64,000 nt of DNA from Stenotrophomonas indicatrix. Lineage in GTDB: Bacteria > Pseudomonadota > Gammaproteobacteria > Xanthomonadales > Xanthomonadaceae. Each line of letters starts with the position of its first letter. The stretch's first letter is position 1. Below, piece after piece: positions 1 through 10,083 of this stretch. Location: contig CP168152.1 in assembly GCA_041545745.1 (NCBI GenBank), positions 370,001 through 434,000 of the forward strand, given 5' to 3'. The notes beneath the pieces are model-generated. The model searched no databases. It saw only the letters and a list, made by a program, of their open reading frames with translations, and was not told where the DNA came from. The translations under genes were made by a program, and so were the position numbers.

Positions 1-2360
<2,360 letters not shown>

Positions 2361-2528
2361 ATAACCTCAAGTTGCCTTGGCCGACATGACATGTCGATAG
2401 ATCCAGGTGCACGCTACGTCACAAGACCAAACGAGAGGCAGGCGCTCAGGCGCGTCTCTTTGCAATGCCGGCATCACCATGCCCGCTCCCTGCAAAGACA
2501 CGACGTCCAAGCGACACTCCAACCGCCT
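2361..2528 (+). other. 23S-5S internal transcribed spacer
   Basis: This is the spacer of about 168 nt between 23S and the first 5S gene. It has several short inverted repeats (for example around 2430-2510, with TTTGCA and TGCAAA arms) that could be processing stems. No tRNA gene lies in it. Confidence 0.7.
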
Positions 2529-2643
2529 CCCTGGTGAAATTAGCGCTATGGAACCACCCGATCCCATCCCGAACTCGGAAGTGAAACGTAGCTGCGCCGA
2601 TGGTAGTGTGGCCTAAGCCATGCGAGAGTAGGTCATCGCCAGG
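2529..2643 (+). rRNA. rrf: 5S ribosomal RNA, copy 1
   Basis: This is a 5S gene of about 115 nt. It has the conserved core GGAACCACCCGATCCCATCC and GAACTCGGAAGTGAAACG, and terminal arms CCTGGTG / CGCCAGG that can form helix I. The ends are set by that pairing. A strong terminator hairpin follows at once. Confidence 0.95.
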
Positions 2644-2656
2644 GTTTATACCCCGA

Positions 2657-2690
2657 AAACCCCGCTGCTCATGCAGCGGGGTTTTTCTCT
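2657..2690 (+). terminator. Rho-independent terminator after 5S copy 1
   Basis: The arms ACCCCGCTGC / GCAGCGGGGT flank a short loop and are followed by TTTTTCT. It lies directly after the first 5S gene. Confidence 0.85.
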
Positions 2691-2778
2691 ATTAAGTGAA
2701 GGCTCTGCTTTTTTGAGTTCCTTCCGCCCCAAGGGCAAGTACGCGAGCTGGCGCTGCAAGCGCTGCTGCAACCGTCTC

Positions 2779-2893
2779 CCTGGTGAAATTAGCGCTATGG
2801 AACCACCCGATCCCATCCCGAACTCGGAAGTGAAACGTAGCTGCGCCGATGGTAGTGTGGCCTAAGCCATGCGAGAGTAGGTCATCGCCAGGG
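2779..2893 (+). rRNA. rrf: 5S ribosomal RNA, copy 2 (tandem duplicate)
   Basis: By eye the mature region is identical to the first 5S copy about 250 bp upstream. The flanks differ at a few bases (CCGTCTCC rather than CCGCCTCC before it, GGGTTCATACCC rather than GGGTTTATACCC after it). The gene plus terminator therefore looks like a local tandem duplication. It is probably transcribed as the last part of the rrn operon if the first terminator is leaky or antiterminated. Confidence 0.95.
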
Positions 2894-2902
2894 TTCATAC
2901 CC

Positions 2903-2938
2903 AAAAACCCCGCTGCTCATGCAGCGGGGTTTTTCTTT
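2903..2938 (+). terminator. Rho-independent terminator after 5S copy 2
   Basis: This is the same hairpin as after copy 1 (ACCCCGCTGC / GCAGCGGGGT), preceded by AAAA and followed by TTTTTCTTT. It ends the rRNA operon. Confidence 0.88.
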
Positions 2939-2956
2939 GTGCGCGAGAAAGCAAGG

Positions 2957-3033
2957 GTAGTGCCGGCCGCTGGCCGGCAACCTCATGAACATCACGCGGC
3001 TGCACGTGGTTGCCGGCCAGCGGCCGGCACTAC
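2957..3033. repeat. SMAG-type GTAG palindrome dyad (head-to-head pair)
   Basis: Two copies of the GTAGTGCCGGCCGCTGGCCG... element lie in inverted orientation at 2957-2981 and 3009-3033, separated by 27 bp. Each folds as a GCCGGCC-based hairpin with one GTAG (or CTAC) end, typical of the SMAG REP family of S. maltophilia. The pair can also form one long hairpin. Confidence 0.85.
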
Positions 3034-3072
3034 CGGCGCCCAGCATCACGCAGATGGTCTGCACCCGAACAT

Positions 3073-3104
3073 AAAAAAGCGGCGCCCCAAGGGGCGCCGC
3101 TTTG
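3073..3104 (-). terminator. Terminator of the M28 peptidase gene
   Basis: Read on the minus strand, the perfect arms GCGGCGCCCC / GGGGCGCCGC are followed by TTTTTTAT. It lies about 25 bp beyond the stop codon of the minus-strand peptidase gene. Confidence 0.85.
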
Positions 3105-3128
3105 TGTACAGCTCAACGGCAGGGGGAC

Positions 3129-4847
3129 TTACTTCGCCGCAGCGGCCGGTACCTTGGCCTTCATCATCGTGTCGCGGGCAGCCTTGAACGGATTGCCTTC
3201 GTACCAGTTGGGCCAACGATCGCCGCCGGCCAGTTCCTTGCCGACGCCGTACATCAGCTGCAGGTCCTCGACCGTGCCATCCAGCTTCCAGGTGGCCGGG
3301 TCATACTCATCCTTCGGGCCGTGGTAGCGGGTGGAACCGTAGTCGGCGGCCGCCTTGCGGCCCGCCTCGACGCCGCCGTCGCGCAGGTCCTCGCCGCCGT
3401 CGGCATACAGCGCCGGCACACCTGCCTTGGCGAAGTTGAAGTGATCCGAACGGAAGTAGAAGCCGCTCTGCACCGAGGTCTCGCCGTGCAGGGTGCGCTC
3501 CTGGGCTGCGGCCAGCGGCTTGAGGATGTCTTCCAGCTCGGAACTGCCGAAGCCGGTCACCGTCACGTCCTTGGCACGACCGGCCACCGACATCGCGTCG
3601 ATGTTGATGACACCGGCGATCTTGTCCAGCGGGAAGGTCGGGTGGGCGACGTAGTACTTCGAACCCAACAGGCCGGATTCTTCCAGGGTCACCGCCAGGA
3701 ACACCACCGAACGTTCCGGCTTCGGTTCCTGATGGGCCATCGCTTCGGCCACCTCAAGAATGCCGGCCACGCCGGTCGCGTTGTCGACGGCACCGTTGTA
3801 GATGTTGTCGCCCCGTTCGCCCTCGTGCTTGCCGAGGTGGTCCCAGTGCGCCATGTACAGCACGGCCTCATCGGCGCGCTTGCTGCCAGGCAGCACACCC
3901 ACCACGTTGCGCGACTGCTTCTGCGCGACCTTGCTCTTCAGGTCCACCGACGCGGTTGCCTTCAGTGGTACCGGTTTGAAACCGGGCTTGCTGGCGTCCT
4001 TGTAGGCCTGGTCCAGATCCAGCCCGGCGCCGGCGAACAGGGCCTTGGCCGCGTCGGCGCTCAACCAGCCCTGTACCGGCAGGCGCGGCTCTGCATCGTC
4101 CTTGGCCGGCAGGTCGTACTGCGGGCCGGCCCAGGAATTCTTCACCACGTCCCAGCCGTACGAAGCGCCCGCGGTGTCATGGACGATCAGCGCGGCAGCA
4201 GCTCCCTTGCGCGCAGCTTCCTCGAACTTGTAGGTCCAGCGGCCGTAGTAGGTCATGCGCTTGCCGTCGAACAGCTTTTCATCATCGACATGGAAGCCCG
4301 GGTCGTTGACGAACATGACCACCGTCTTGCCCTTCCAGTCCTGGCCGGCGTAATCATTCCACTTCTGCTCCGGTGCATCCACGCCGTAGCCGACGAAGAC
4401 GAGGTCGCTGGCATCGACCTTCACTTCTGTCTGGCCGGTACGGGTGCCCACCACCATGTCGGTGCCGAACTTCAGCTCGCGGGTCTTGCCGCCCTGGGTG
4501 AGGGTGAGCACGGTCGATTCATCGGCCGTGGTCTCGGTCATCGGCACGTCCTGGAACCAGCTGTCGCCGTTGCCGGGTTGCAGGCCGATGCGTTGCATCT
4601 GGTCGCGGATGTAGTTGATGGTCAGTTCTTCACCCTTGCTGCCGGGCGAGCGGCCTTCGAACTCGTCAGAGGCCAGGGTCTTCACCATCTCGGCGAAGTC
4701 GGCCGTGTTGATCGCGGCTGAGAAGGTATGCGTGGCCGGCTTGGCGGCGCTGTCGGCGCCGGGCGCCGGAGCCGGGGTGTCTTCGCCTTTGCAGGCACTG
4801 AGTGCGGCCGCGGCGGCCAGGCACAGGAGGAGTTTGCGGGGCATCAT
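3129..4847 (-). CDS. M28 family zinc metallopeptidase, lipoprotein
   Basis: Predicted exported aminopeptidase-type protein of about 572 aa. The N-terminus (MMPRKLLLCLAAAAALSAC) is a lipoprotein signal with lipobox LSAC, so it is probably anchored in the periplasm. A protease-associated (PA) insert is visible (FVGYGVDAPE...NDYAGQDWKGKTV), followed by the M28 zinc site: AHWDHLG (His about 334, Asp 336), GAVDNATGVAG, the catalytic pair EESGLLGS, and INIDAM. The start is chosen at the ATGATG preceded by AGGA at proper spacing (4847, or 4844 for the second ATG). The reading frame is open further upstream, but that part would disrupt the signal peptide. It is monocistronic with its own terminator. 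The substrate is unknown; peptides are the general expectation for the family. Confidence 0.93.
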   Translation of the reverse strand: MMPRKLLLCLAAAAALSACKGEDTPAPAPGADSAAKPATHTFSAAINTADFAEMVKTLASDEFEGRSPGSKGEELTINYIRDQMQRIGLQPGNGDSWFQDVPMTETTADESTVLTLTQGGKTRELKFGTDMVVGTRTGQTEVKVDASDLVFVGYGVDAPEQKWNDYAGQDWKGKTVVMFVNDPGFHVDDEKLFDGKRMTYYGRWTYKFEEAARKGAAAALIVHDTAGASYGWDVVKNSWAGPQYDLPAKDDAEPRLPVQGWLSADAAKALFAGAGLDLDQAYKDASKPGFKPVPLKATASVDLKSKVAQKQSRNVVGVLPGSKRADEAVLYMAHWDHLGKHEGERGDNIYNGAVDNATGVAGILEVAEAMAHQEPKPERSVVFLAVTLEESGLLGSKYYVAHPTFPLDKIAGVINIDAMSVAGRAKDVTVTGFGSSELEDILKPLAAAQERTLHGETSVQSGFYFRSDHFNFAKAGVPALYADGGEDLRDGGVEAGRKAAADYGSTRYHGPKDEYDPATWKLDGTVEDLQLMYGVGKELAGGDRWPNWYEGNPFKAARDTMMKAKVPAAAAK

Positions 4848-4922
4848 CGGTTCCTGGAAACACAAGGGACGACCGCGCAGCAAGCGCGACCGGTATCGGT
4901 GAGTATCGCCCAAGCCGCAGGC

Positions 4923-5585
4923 TCAGTCGGCCGGGGCGGTATCGGTATCGAAGGGAATTGGATCGGCGCCGGTGACCGGGCCGATGCGTGCACTGCGGTG
5001 GACGTACAGCACCACTTCACGCTCGAACAGCAGGCTGCCGTTGACCACGGCATTCGGGCCGATGATGACCCGCGGCTTGCGACTGGCCGTCAGCGAGACA
5101 CTGAAGTTCGGCTTGCGCACATGCACGCCGCCGCCGACCTGCGAGCCGATGCCGATGGTGATGTCACCGTTGACCGTCTCCACGTCCTTGCGCACACGGC
5201 TGCCGACCAGGCCGATGCCACCATTGACGGTTTCCACGCCGCCTTCGATCTGGCTGCCCTGGTCGGCGAAGATGCTGCCGTTGACTGTGCTGACATTGCC
5301 GTGGGCCGTCACTTCGCGACCCAGGCGGACGCCGCCGTTGACGGTCTCGATGCTGCCGGTGCGGGCACGATCGGCGACCTTGACGCCGCCGTTGACGGTG
5401 TCGATGCTGCCGGTTTCCACGCCTTCTCCGACACGGATGCCGCCATTGACGGTGTCCAGCTTGCCGTAGCGCTGGCCCGGATCGGCGCTGATGCTGCCAT
5501 TGACCTTGCTGACGTCTGCCTGGGCCCAGGCCGGGCCACTGGCCAGCGCAATGCCCAACAGCAGCGGAATGGAGAGAGCTTTCAT
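4923..5585 (-). CDS. Secreted protein with seven VNG repeats (beta-helix-like)
   Basis: Secreted protein of 220 aa starting MKALSIPLLLGIALASGPAWA, a clear signal peptide with GAGG before the ATG. The body holds about seven imperfect repeats of 18-20 residues built around VNG (KVNGSI, TVNGGIRVG, TVNGGVKVA, TVNGGVRLG, TVNGSIFAD, TVNGGIGLV, TVNGDITIG). Such a pattern suggests a repetitive beta-solenoid like that of bactofilin-type or adhesin-like polypeptides. No catalytic motif is seen and I do not recognise a named family with certainty. The C-terminal third (FSVSLTASRKPRVIIGPNAV) is non-repetitive. The gene lies back to back with envC, whose start is about 95 bp away on the other strand, so the two share a promoter region. 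Confidence 0.88.
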   Translation of the reverse strand: MKALSIPLLLGIALASGPAWAQADVSKVNGSISADPGQRYGKLDTVNGGIRVGEGVETGSIDTVNGGVKVADRARTGSIETVNGGVRLGREVTAHGNVSTVNGSIFADQGSQIEGGVETVNGGIGLVGSRVRKDVETVNGDITIGIGSQVGGGVHVRKPNFSVSLTASRKPRVIIGPNAVVNGSLLFEREVVLYVHRSARIGPVTGADPIPFDTDTAPAD

Positions 5586-5679
5586 GGGAACCTCGTTGTT
5601 GTGCGGCTGGCAGGCCGCGTGCGGAGATGTCACCATTCCCCGAACGTCTCCGCATCTGCCTGAAGTCACTGGAAAGCCC

Positions 5680-6987
5680 TTGCGTAACAACGTCTTCCCC
5701 TCACGCCGGCATCACATCGCCACCCTGCGCGGTGGACGTTGCCTGTTGCTGGGCATGGCGCTTGCCCTTGCGTTGCCCATGCCGGGTGTGGCGCAGACCT
5801 CTTCGGCCCGTGAGGCCGAGCGCAAGCTGCAGAAGCTGCGCACCGAACTGAAGGGCGTGGCGCAGGAGCGCCGGCAGATCGAGGGCCAGCGCGGACAGGC
5901 GTCGCAGCAGTTGCGCGAGGCCGATGAAAAAGTCGCGCGCAGTGGTCGTACGTTGGCCCAGACCGAGGCGGCACTGCGTGAGCAGACCCAGGCGCTGGCG
6001 CAGGCCGAACAGCGGCGCAATGCACTGCAATCCAACCTGGCCAAACAGAATCATGAGTTGGCAGGCCTGTTGCGCGCGGCCTACCAGCTCGGCAATCACG
6101 CCCCGCTGAAGCTGCTGCTTTCGCAGGACACGGTGGCCGATGCCAACCGTGCGCTGGCCTATCACCGCTACCTGCAGCGCGAGCGTGCACAGCGCATCAC
6201 CACGTTGACGGCCGACCTGAAGGAACTGGAGACACTGCAGGCGCAGATCGCTCAGCGTCAACAGCAGCTGCAGGGCGTCCATCGCGACCAGAAACAGCAG
6301 ATCGCCACACTCGCGTCGGACCGTCGCGAGCGCGCGCAGACCGTGGCTTCGCTGGAAGAACGCTTCAAGGACAAGCGCGAGAAGGAACAGGCACTGGGCC
6401 AGGATGCCAAGGCGCTGGAAACCCTGCTGGCCAACCTGCGCGCTGCTGCGGCCCGTGCCGAGGCCGAGCGCCGTGCCGCCGCACGCAAGGCCGCCGCCGA
6501 AAAAGCCGCCGCCGAGCGCGCGGCCCGTCAGGCGGCTGCGGCTGGCCGGCCACCGCCGCCACCGACCAAGGTTCCCCCGGCCGTTGCCTCGGCGCCAGCG
6601 CCGAAGGTCGGTGGCCTGGGTTGGCCACTGTCGGGCAATCTGCTGGCCCGCTATGGCGGCAAGCTGCCGGATGGCCGCACCAGCAGCGGCGTGTTGATCG
6701 GCGCACCTGCCGGAAGCACCGTCACCGCCGTGGCCGACGGCACCGTGGTGTTCTCCGATTGGATGACCGGCTACGGCATGATCCTGATCGTCGACCATGG
6801 CAATGGCTACATGAGCCTGTACGCCCACAATGACACCCTGCTGAAGGACGCCGGCGCGCGGGTCAGCCGTGGCGACGCGGTGGCCAAGGTCGGCAACTCC
6901 GGTGGCCAGGGCGTGACGGCGCTGTACTTCGAGCTGCGCCGTGGTGGGCAACCGGTCAATCCGGACAGCTGGCTGCAGCGGCGCTGA
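5680..6987 (+). CDS. envC: EnvC-type murein hydrolase activator (degenerate LytM domain)
   Basis: Likely activator of periplasmic amidases (AmiA/B/C type) at the division septum, about 435 aa. The order is: N-terminal export signal (CLLLGMALALALPMPGVAQ), a long coiled coil rich in Gln, Glu and Arg, an Ala/Arg and Pro-rich linker (AGRPPPPPTKVPPAV), then a C-terminal peptidase-M23-like domain (VTAVADGTVVFSDW, GYMSLYAHND, VGNSGGQ). The zinc-binding histidines of active M23 enzymes are not in place: SSGVLIGAP replaces HxGxD, and LYFELR replaces the final HxH. This fits EnvC, which does not itself cut. The start is taken at TTG 5680, preceded by GGAAAG; an ATG at 5755 is the alternative. Adjacency to ctpA is common in gammaproteobacteria. 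Confidence 0.88.
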   Translation: MRNNVFPSRRHHIATLRGGRCLLLGMALALALPMPGVAQTSSAREAERKLQKLRTELKGVAQERRQIEGQRGQASQQLREADEKVARSGRTLAQTEAALREQTQALAQAEQRRNALQSNLAKQNHELAGLLRAAYQLGNHAPLKLLLSQDTVADANRALAYHRYLQRERAQRITTLTADLKELETLQAQIAQRQQQLQGVHRDQKQQIATLASDRRERAQTVASLEERFKDKREKEQALGQDAKALETLLANLRAAAARAEAERRAAARKAAAEKAAAERAARQAAAAGRPPPPPTKVPPAVASAPAPKVGGLGWPLSGNLLARYGGKLPDGRTSSGVLIGAPAGSTVTAVADGTVVFSDWMTGYGMILIVDHGNGYMSLYAHNDTLLKDAGARVSRGDAVAKVGNSGGQGVTALYFELRRGGQPVNPDSWLQRR

Positions 6988-7094
6988 ATTCCGGCTGGCC
7001 GCACGAGGCCGGATTCAACGGGAATTTAGCCACGCTTCGCGCATAATCGGTGCATGTGCCTTGGGCACGATGCCATCGTCGACAGGAGTGATCC

Positions 7095-8552
7095 ATGCGC
7101 GCAGCCCGTACCGCCACCCTCTTGCTGGCTCTGTTGCCGGCCCTGTCCTGGGCTCAGCAGACCGCCCCCATCCCGTTGAAGGAAACTCCCGGGAAGGCGG
7201 CGAGCAGCGAGGAGGCGGTGACCTCGAAGGTGCCGCTGGATGACATCCGGCGCTTCGTGGCCGTCTACAACGCGGTGCGTGCGGCCTACGTCGATCCGGT
7301 CGATGACAACAAGCTGATGCAGTCGGCTGTGCGCGGCCTGCTGCTCGACCTCGATCCGCACAGCACCTACTTCAACAAGGAAGATGCCGAGGCGTTCGAC
7401 GAACAGGCCAATGGCGCCTACGAAGGCATCGGCGTGGAGCTGCAGCAGCAGCCGGACAACGCCAGCATGAAGGTGATCTCGCCGATCGACGACACTCCGG
7501 CGGCAAAGGCCGGCATCCTCGCCGGCGACCTGATCATCGCCATCGATGGCAAGCCGATCAGCGCGATCGATGCCAGCGAACCGCTGCGTGGCCCGGCCGG
7601 CAGCAAGGTGGTGCTGACCATCGTCCGCGACGGCAAGCCCAAGCCCTTCGACGTCAGCCTGACCCGGCAGACGATCCGCGTGACCAGCGTGCGCAGCCGC
7701 CTGCTGGAGCCGGGTTACGGCTACATCCGTCTGAGCACGTTCCAGGCCGACACCGGCTCTGATTTCCAGAAGCACCTGCAGCAGCTGCAGAAGCAGTCCG
7801 GCGGCAACCTGAAGGGGCTGGTGCTGGATCTTCGCAGCAATCCGGGTGGTCTGCTGACCGCTGCCGTGCAGGTGGCCGATGATCTGCTCGACAAGGGCAA
7901 CATCGTCAGCACCCGCGGCCGCATCAGCATCAGCGATGCACGCTTCGACGCAACCCCGGGCGACCTGCTGAAGGGCGCGCCGGTGGTGGTGCTGGTCGAT
8001 GCCGGTTCGGCCAGTGCATCGGAAGTGCTGGCCGGCGCACTGCGCGACAACAAGCGCGCGCGCGTGATCGGCAGTCGCACCTTCGGCAAGGGCTCGGTGC
8101 AGACCGTGCTGCCGCTGGACAACGGCGATTCGGTGAAGCTGACCACGGCGCGCTACTACACACCCAGCGGTAAATCGATCCAGGCCACCGGTATCGTGCC
8201 GGAAGTGGAACTGAAGGCAGCGCCGCGCCCGGAAGATGAGGCATTGCCGGCCAGCCTGAGTGATTACAGCGAAGCGACCCTGCCGGGCCACCTGCGCGGT
8301 GACGAGGAAGGCACCGAGGGCTACCACGCAGGCGCCGTGTTGCCGGGCGATGGCCCGATCAACGATGCACTGGCCGAACTGAAGAACCCGGGTTCGGTGG
8401 CGGCGCGCTTGAAGGCAGAAGCCGCGAAGGCCGCAGCGGACAAGGCAGCAAAGGCCGCCGCCAAGCCTGCACCGAAGGCGGAGCCCAAGGCTGAAGCAAA
8501 GCCAGAAGCAAAGCCGGAAGCGAAGCCTGTCCCAGCCCCAGCCAAGCCCTGA
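7095..8552 (+). CDS. ctpA: S41 family C-terminal processing peptidase
   Basis: Periplasmic tail-specific serine protease of 485 aa. It starts at ATG with AGGAG 6-7 nt upstream and has the signal peptide MRAARTATLLLALLPALSWAQ. A PDZ domain follows (YEGIGVELQQQPDNASMKV...AGILAGDLIIAIDGK), then the S41 core with the Ser/Lys dyad in GSASASEVLAG and RTFGKGSVQT. The last 60 residues are a low-complexity Ala/Lys/Pro/Glu tail (KPAPKAEPKAEAKPEAKPE). A CATAAT hexamer at 7042-7047 could be its -10 box. It probably processes or degrades envelope proteins, often cell-wall hydrolases. A GTAG palindrome follows the stop. Confidence 0.95.
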   Translation: MRAARTATLLLALLPALSWAQQTAPIPLKETPGKAASSEEAVTSKVPLDDIRRFVAVYNAVRAAYVDPVDDNKLMQSAVRGLLLDLDPHSTYFNKEDAEAFDEQANGAYEGIGVELQQQPDNASMKVISPIDDTPAAKAGILAGDLIIAIDGKPISAIDASEPLRGPAGSKVVLTIVRDGKPKPFDVSLTRQTIRVTSVRSRLLEPGYGYIRLSTFQADTGSDFQKHLQQLQKQSGGNLKGLVLDLRSNPGGLLTAAVQVADDLLDKGNIVSTRGRISISDARFDATPGDLLKGAPVVVLVDAGSASASEVLAGALRDNKRARVIGSRTFGKGSVQTVLPLDNGDSVKLTTARYYTPSGKSIQATGIVPEVELKAAPRPEDEALPASLSDYSEATLPGHLRGDEEGTEGYHAGAVLPGDGPINDALAELKNPGSVAARLKAEAAKAAADKAAKAAAKPAPKAEPKAEAKPEAKPEAKPVPAPAKP

Positions 8553-8554
8553 CC

Positions 8555-8584
8555 GTAGCGCCGGGCCATGCCCGGCGAAGCTAC
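8555..8584. repeat. SMAG-type GTAG palindrome
   Basis: The hairpin GTAGCGCCGGGCC-atg-...GGCGAAGCTAC lies just after the ctpA stop. It belongs to the CGCCGGGC stem subclass and has GTAG/CTAC at both ends. Confidence 0.8.
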
Positions 8585-8623
8585 GTACATCAGGGAGGCG
8601 GCACGGCCACATGTGTCGCCCGA

Positions 8624-8629
8624 TAGAAT
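8624..8629 (+). promoter_or_regulatory. -10-like hexamer for leaderless small gene
   Basis: TAGAAT ends 6 nt before the ATG at 8636. No Shine-Dalgarno sequence is present, so transcription probably starts at the start codon. Confidence 0.4.
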
Positions 8630-8635
8630 CGATCG

Positions 8636-8767
8636 ATGGACGATTCGACCCTCGCCACCGCGATCAGCGATCTGCTTGAACGCGGACCATTTCCGACGGA
8701 TCGGGCTGCCCTCCTGCTGAACTCTCTGGCCGTACGCCATGGGATCGATTCCCGCCGCATCTTCTGA
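8636..8767 (+). CDS. Small unknown protein (43 aa)
   Basis: Short reading frame encoding MDDSTLATAISDLLERGPFP...DSRRIF. It has no signal peptide or membrane segment and looks like a single small helical protein. Support is indirect. A TAGAAT box lies exactly 6 nt before the ATG, as seen for several other genes here. It also ends 18 nt before the next small gene, with which it may form a two-gene unit. No family was recognised. Confidence 0.45.
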   Translation: MDDSTLATAISDLLERGPFPTDRAALLLNSLAVRHGIDSRRIF

Positions 8768-8785
8768 TGGGCGGGTGCGCCCTTG

Positions 8786-9046
8786 ATGGATCGTGAGATT
8801 CAATATGAGGGCAGTGAAGAAGGCCTTTCCCGCCTCAGCGTGCTGTTGGCGGACGTGCGCGGGGAAATCTGTTTGGTGGCGTCAGACGAACGTGCATCGC
8901 CTTGGCCGGTGTGGGCACTGCGGCCTGGCGAGGTGATTCCTTTGCTCAGCGAGCTACCGTTCTTCGAGTACTTCCTGGTGCTGGATGGCGGCGCTACGCT
9001 GCTGTTTGATACCCACCACAACACCCTGGTGGTCAGTCGCGAGTGA
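8786..9046 (+). CDS. Unknown small acidic protein (86 aa)
   Basis: Soluble, acidic protein (MDREIQYEGSEEGLSRL... ending TLVVSRE) with a mixed alpha/beta appearance and no export signal. The start is ATG 8786; an in-frame TTG lies directly before it at 8783, and there is no clear Shine-Dalgarno. It follows the 43-aa gene closely, so the two may be co-transcribed or translationally coupled. I do not recognise a family. Confidence 0.6.
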   Translation: MDREIQYEGSEEGLSRLSVLLADVRGEICLVASDERASPWPVWALRPGEVIPLLSELPFFEYFLVLDGGATLLFDTHHNTLVVSRE

Positions 9047-9090
9047 CGTTTCCGGCATCATCGCGGACGGAGCAGATCCATATCAATGAA

Positions 9091-9157
9091 GCCGTCGAGC
9101 GCGCTCGACGCTACGGACGAGCGGGTGAGCGTGAAGCCGGCCAGCGGCCGGCACTAC
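9091..9157. repeat. Two SMAG-type palindromes
   Basis: 9091-9114 is a CGTCGAGC/GCTCGACG hairpin ending CTAC. 9136-9157 is a GCCGGCC/GGCCGGC hairpin ending CTAC. Both point the same way, and they sit between the end of the small gene and the end of the rhomboid gene. Confidence 0.7.
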
Positions 9158-9164
9158 CCGGGAC

Positions 9165-9857
9165 TCAGAACCCGTGCCGCTTGCGTAGTCGCCGTGCGAT
9201 CGCCGCGCGCACGTACATGCCGTACACCACGCCGAACACGAAGCCGCCGATGTGCGCCCACCAGGCGACCATGCCGAAGGTCGGGCCGATGTAGGCGAAA
9301 ACCACCTGCAGCGCCGCCCACACACCGATCAGCAGATAGGCCGGGGCGCGTACGAACTCCAGGAACAGCCCCAGCGGAATCACCACGCCCAGGCGCGCGC
9401 CCGGGAACAGCGCCAGATAGGCGCCGATCATTGCCGACACCGCGCCACTGGCGCCGATGATGATCTGGTCCGGGCTGCCCATGGTGTAGATCGCGACCAG
9501 GTTCGAGATCGCCCCGCCCACCAGGAACAGCAGCAGCAACCGCCACGGGCCCAGCACCCGCTCGGCCGGCAGGCCGAAGATCAGCAGGAACACCAGGTTG
9601 CCCAGCAGGTGCGACCAGTCGGCGTGCAGGAACAGGGCGGTGAACAGGCGCAGCACGCTGCCGTCCTGCAGCGTCGCCCACCAGTCCAGCGGGTGGGTCA
9701 GGCCCGTGGACAGGGCGCCCCAGTCCAGCCACAGGCTTCCGCGGGCGTCGTCCGGGCGCGAGATCGACCACAGGAATGCCAGCCACAGTGCCGCAAACAG
9801 CACGGGTGTCGCCCAGCGAAGAGTCGCCTTCTTGCGTGATGGGAGGGAGACGAACAT
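9165..9857 (-). CDS. Rhomboid family intramembrane serine protease
   Basis: Inner-membrane protease of 230 aa with about six hydrophobic segments. The catalytic serine lies in IGASGAVSAMIG and the catalytic histidine in WWAHIGGFVFG near the C-terminus. A long periplasmic loop (SRPDDARGSLWLDWGALS) separates the first two segments, with the L1-type region HADWSHLLGNLVFLL (HxxxHxxxN pattern) following. The start is ATG 9857; no Shine-Dalgarno is seen, but a TAGGCT hexamer lies 6 nt upstream, suggesting a leaderless transcript. The substrates are unknown. Confidence 0.93.
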   Translation of the reverse strand: MFVSLPSRKKATLRWATPVLFAALWLAFLWSISRPDDARGSLWLDWGALSTGLTHPLDWWATLQDGSVLRLFTALFLHADWSHLLGNLVFLLIFGLPAERVLGPWRLLLLFLVGGAISNLVAIYTMGSPDQIIIGASGAVSAMIGAYLALFPGARLGVVIPLGLFLEFVRAPAYLLIGVWAALQVVFAYIGPTFGMVAWWAHIGGFVFGVVYGMYVRAAIARRLRKRHGF

Positions 9858-9863
9858 GGCACT

Positions 9864-9869
9864 AGCCTA
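9864..9869 (-). promoter_or_regulatory. -10-like hexamer of the rhomboid gene
   Basis: On the minus strand TAGGCT ends 6 nt before the ATG at 9857. There is no ribosome-binding site. Confidence 0.3.
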
Positions 9870-9939
9870 GCGTGCGGGCGCTTTTGGCGGGGAGGGAGCC
9901 TGTTCAGCTTTTGCGACGAAGAAAGCCCCAGCGCTGTTA

Positions 9940-9967
9940 TTGTTTCATTAACGGCTCTGGGTAATAC
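9940..9967 (+). promoter_or_regulatory. Sigma70-like promoter of the FadL-type porin gene
   Basis: TTGTTT (9940-9945) and TAATAC (9962-9967) are spaced by 16 nt, giving a leader of about 110 nt before the ATG at 10084. Confidence 0.5.
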
Positions 9968-10083
9968 TCGCATACGGCGTCGTATGTCGGGAGGGGAATC
10001 CGGCGCGCTTCGAAGGGCCATCCGGCCTGACGGGCGCAGGCGCACTTAGAGCACCATCACCGCTTACCGGAGAGAGAACTACG

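Noticed and set aside
3102..4721. Open frame of 539 codons opposite the M28 peptidase gene
   Set aside because: Antisense shadow; the peptidase has catalytic motifs, a lipobox and a terminator.
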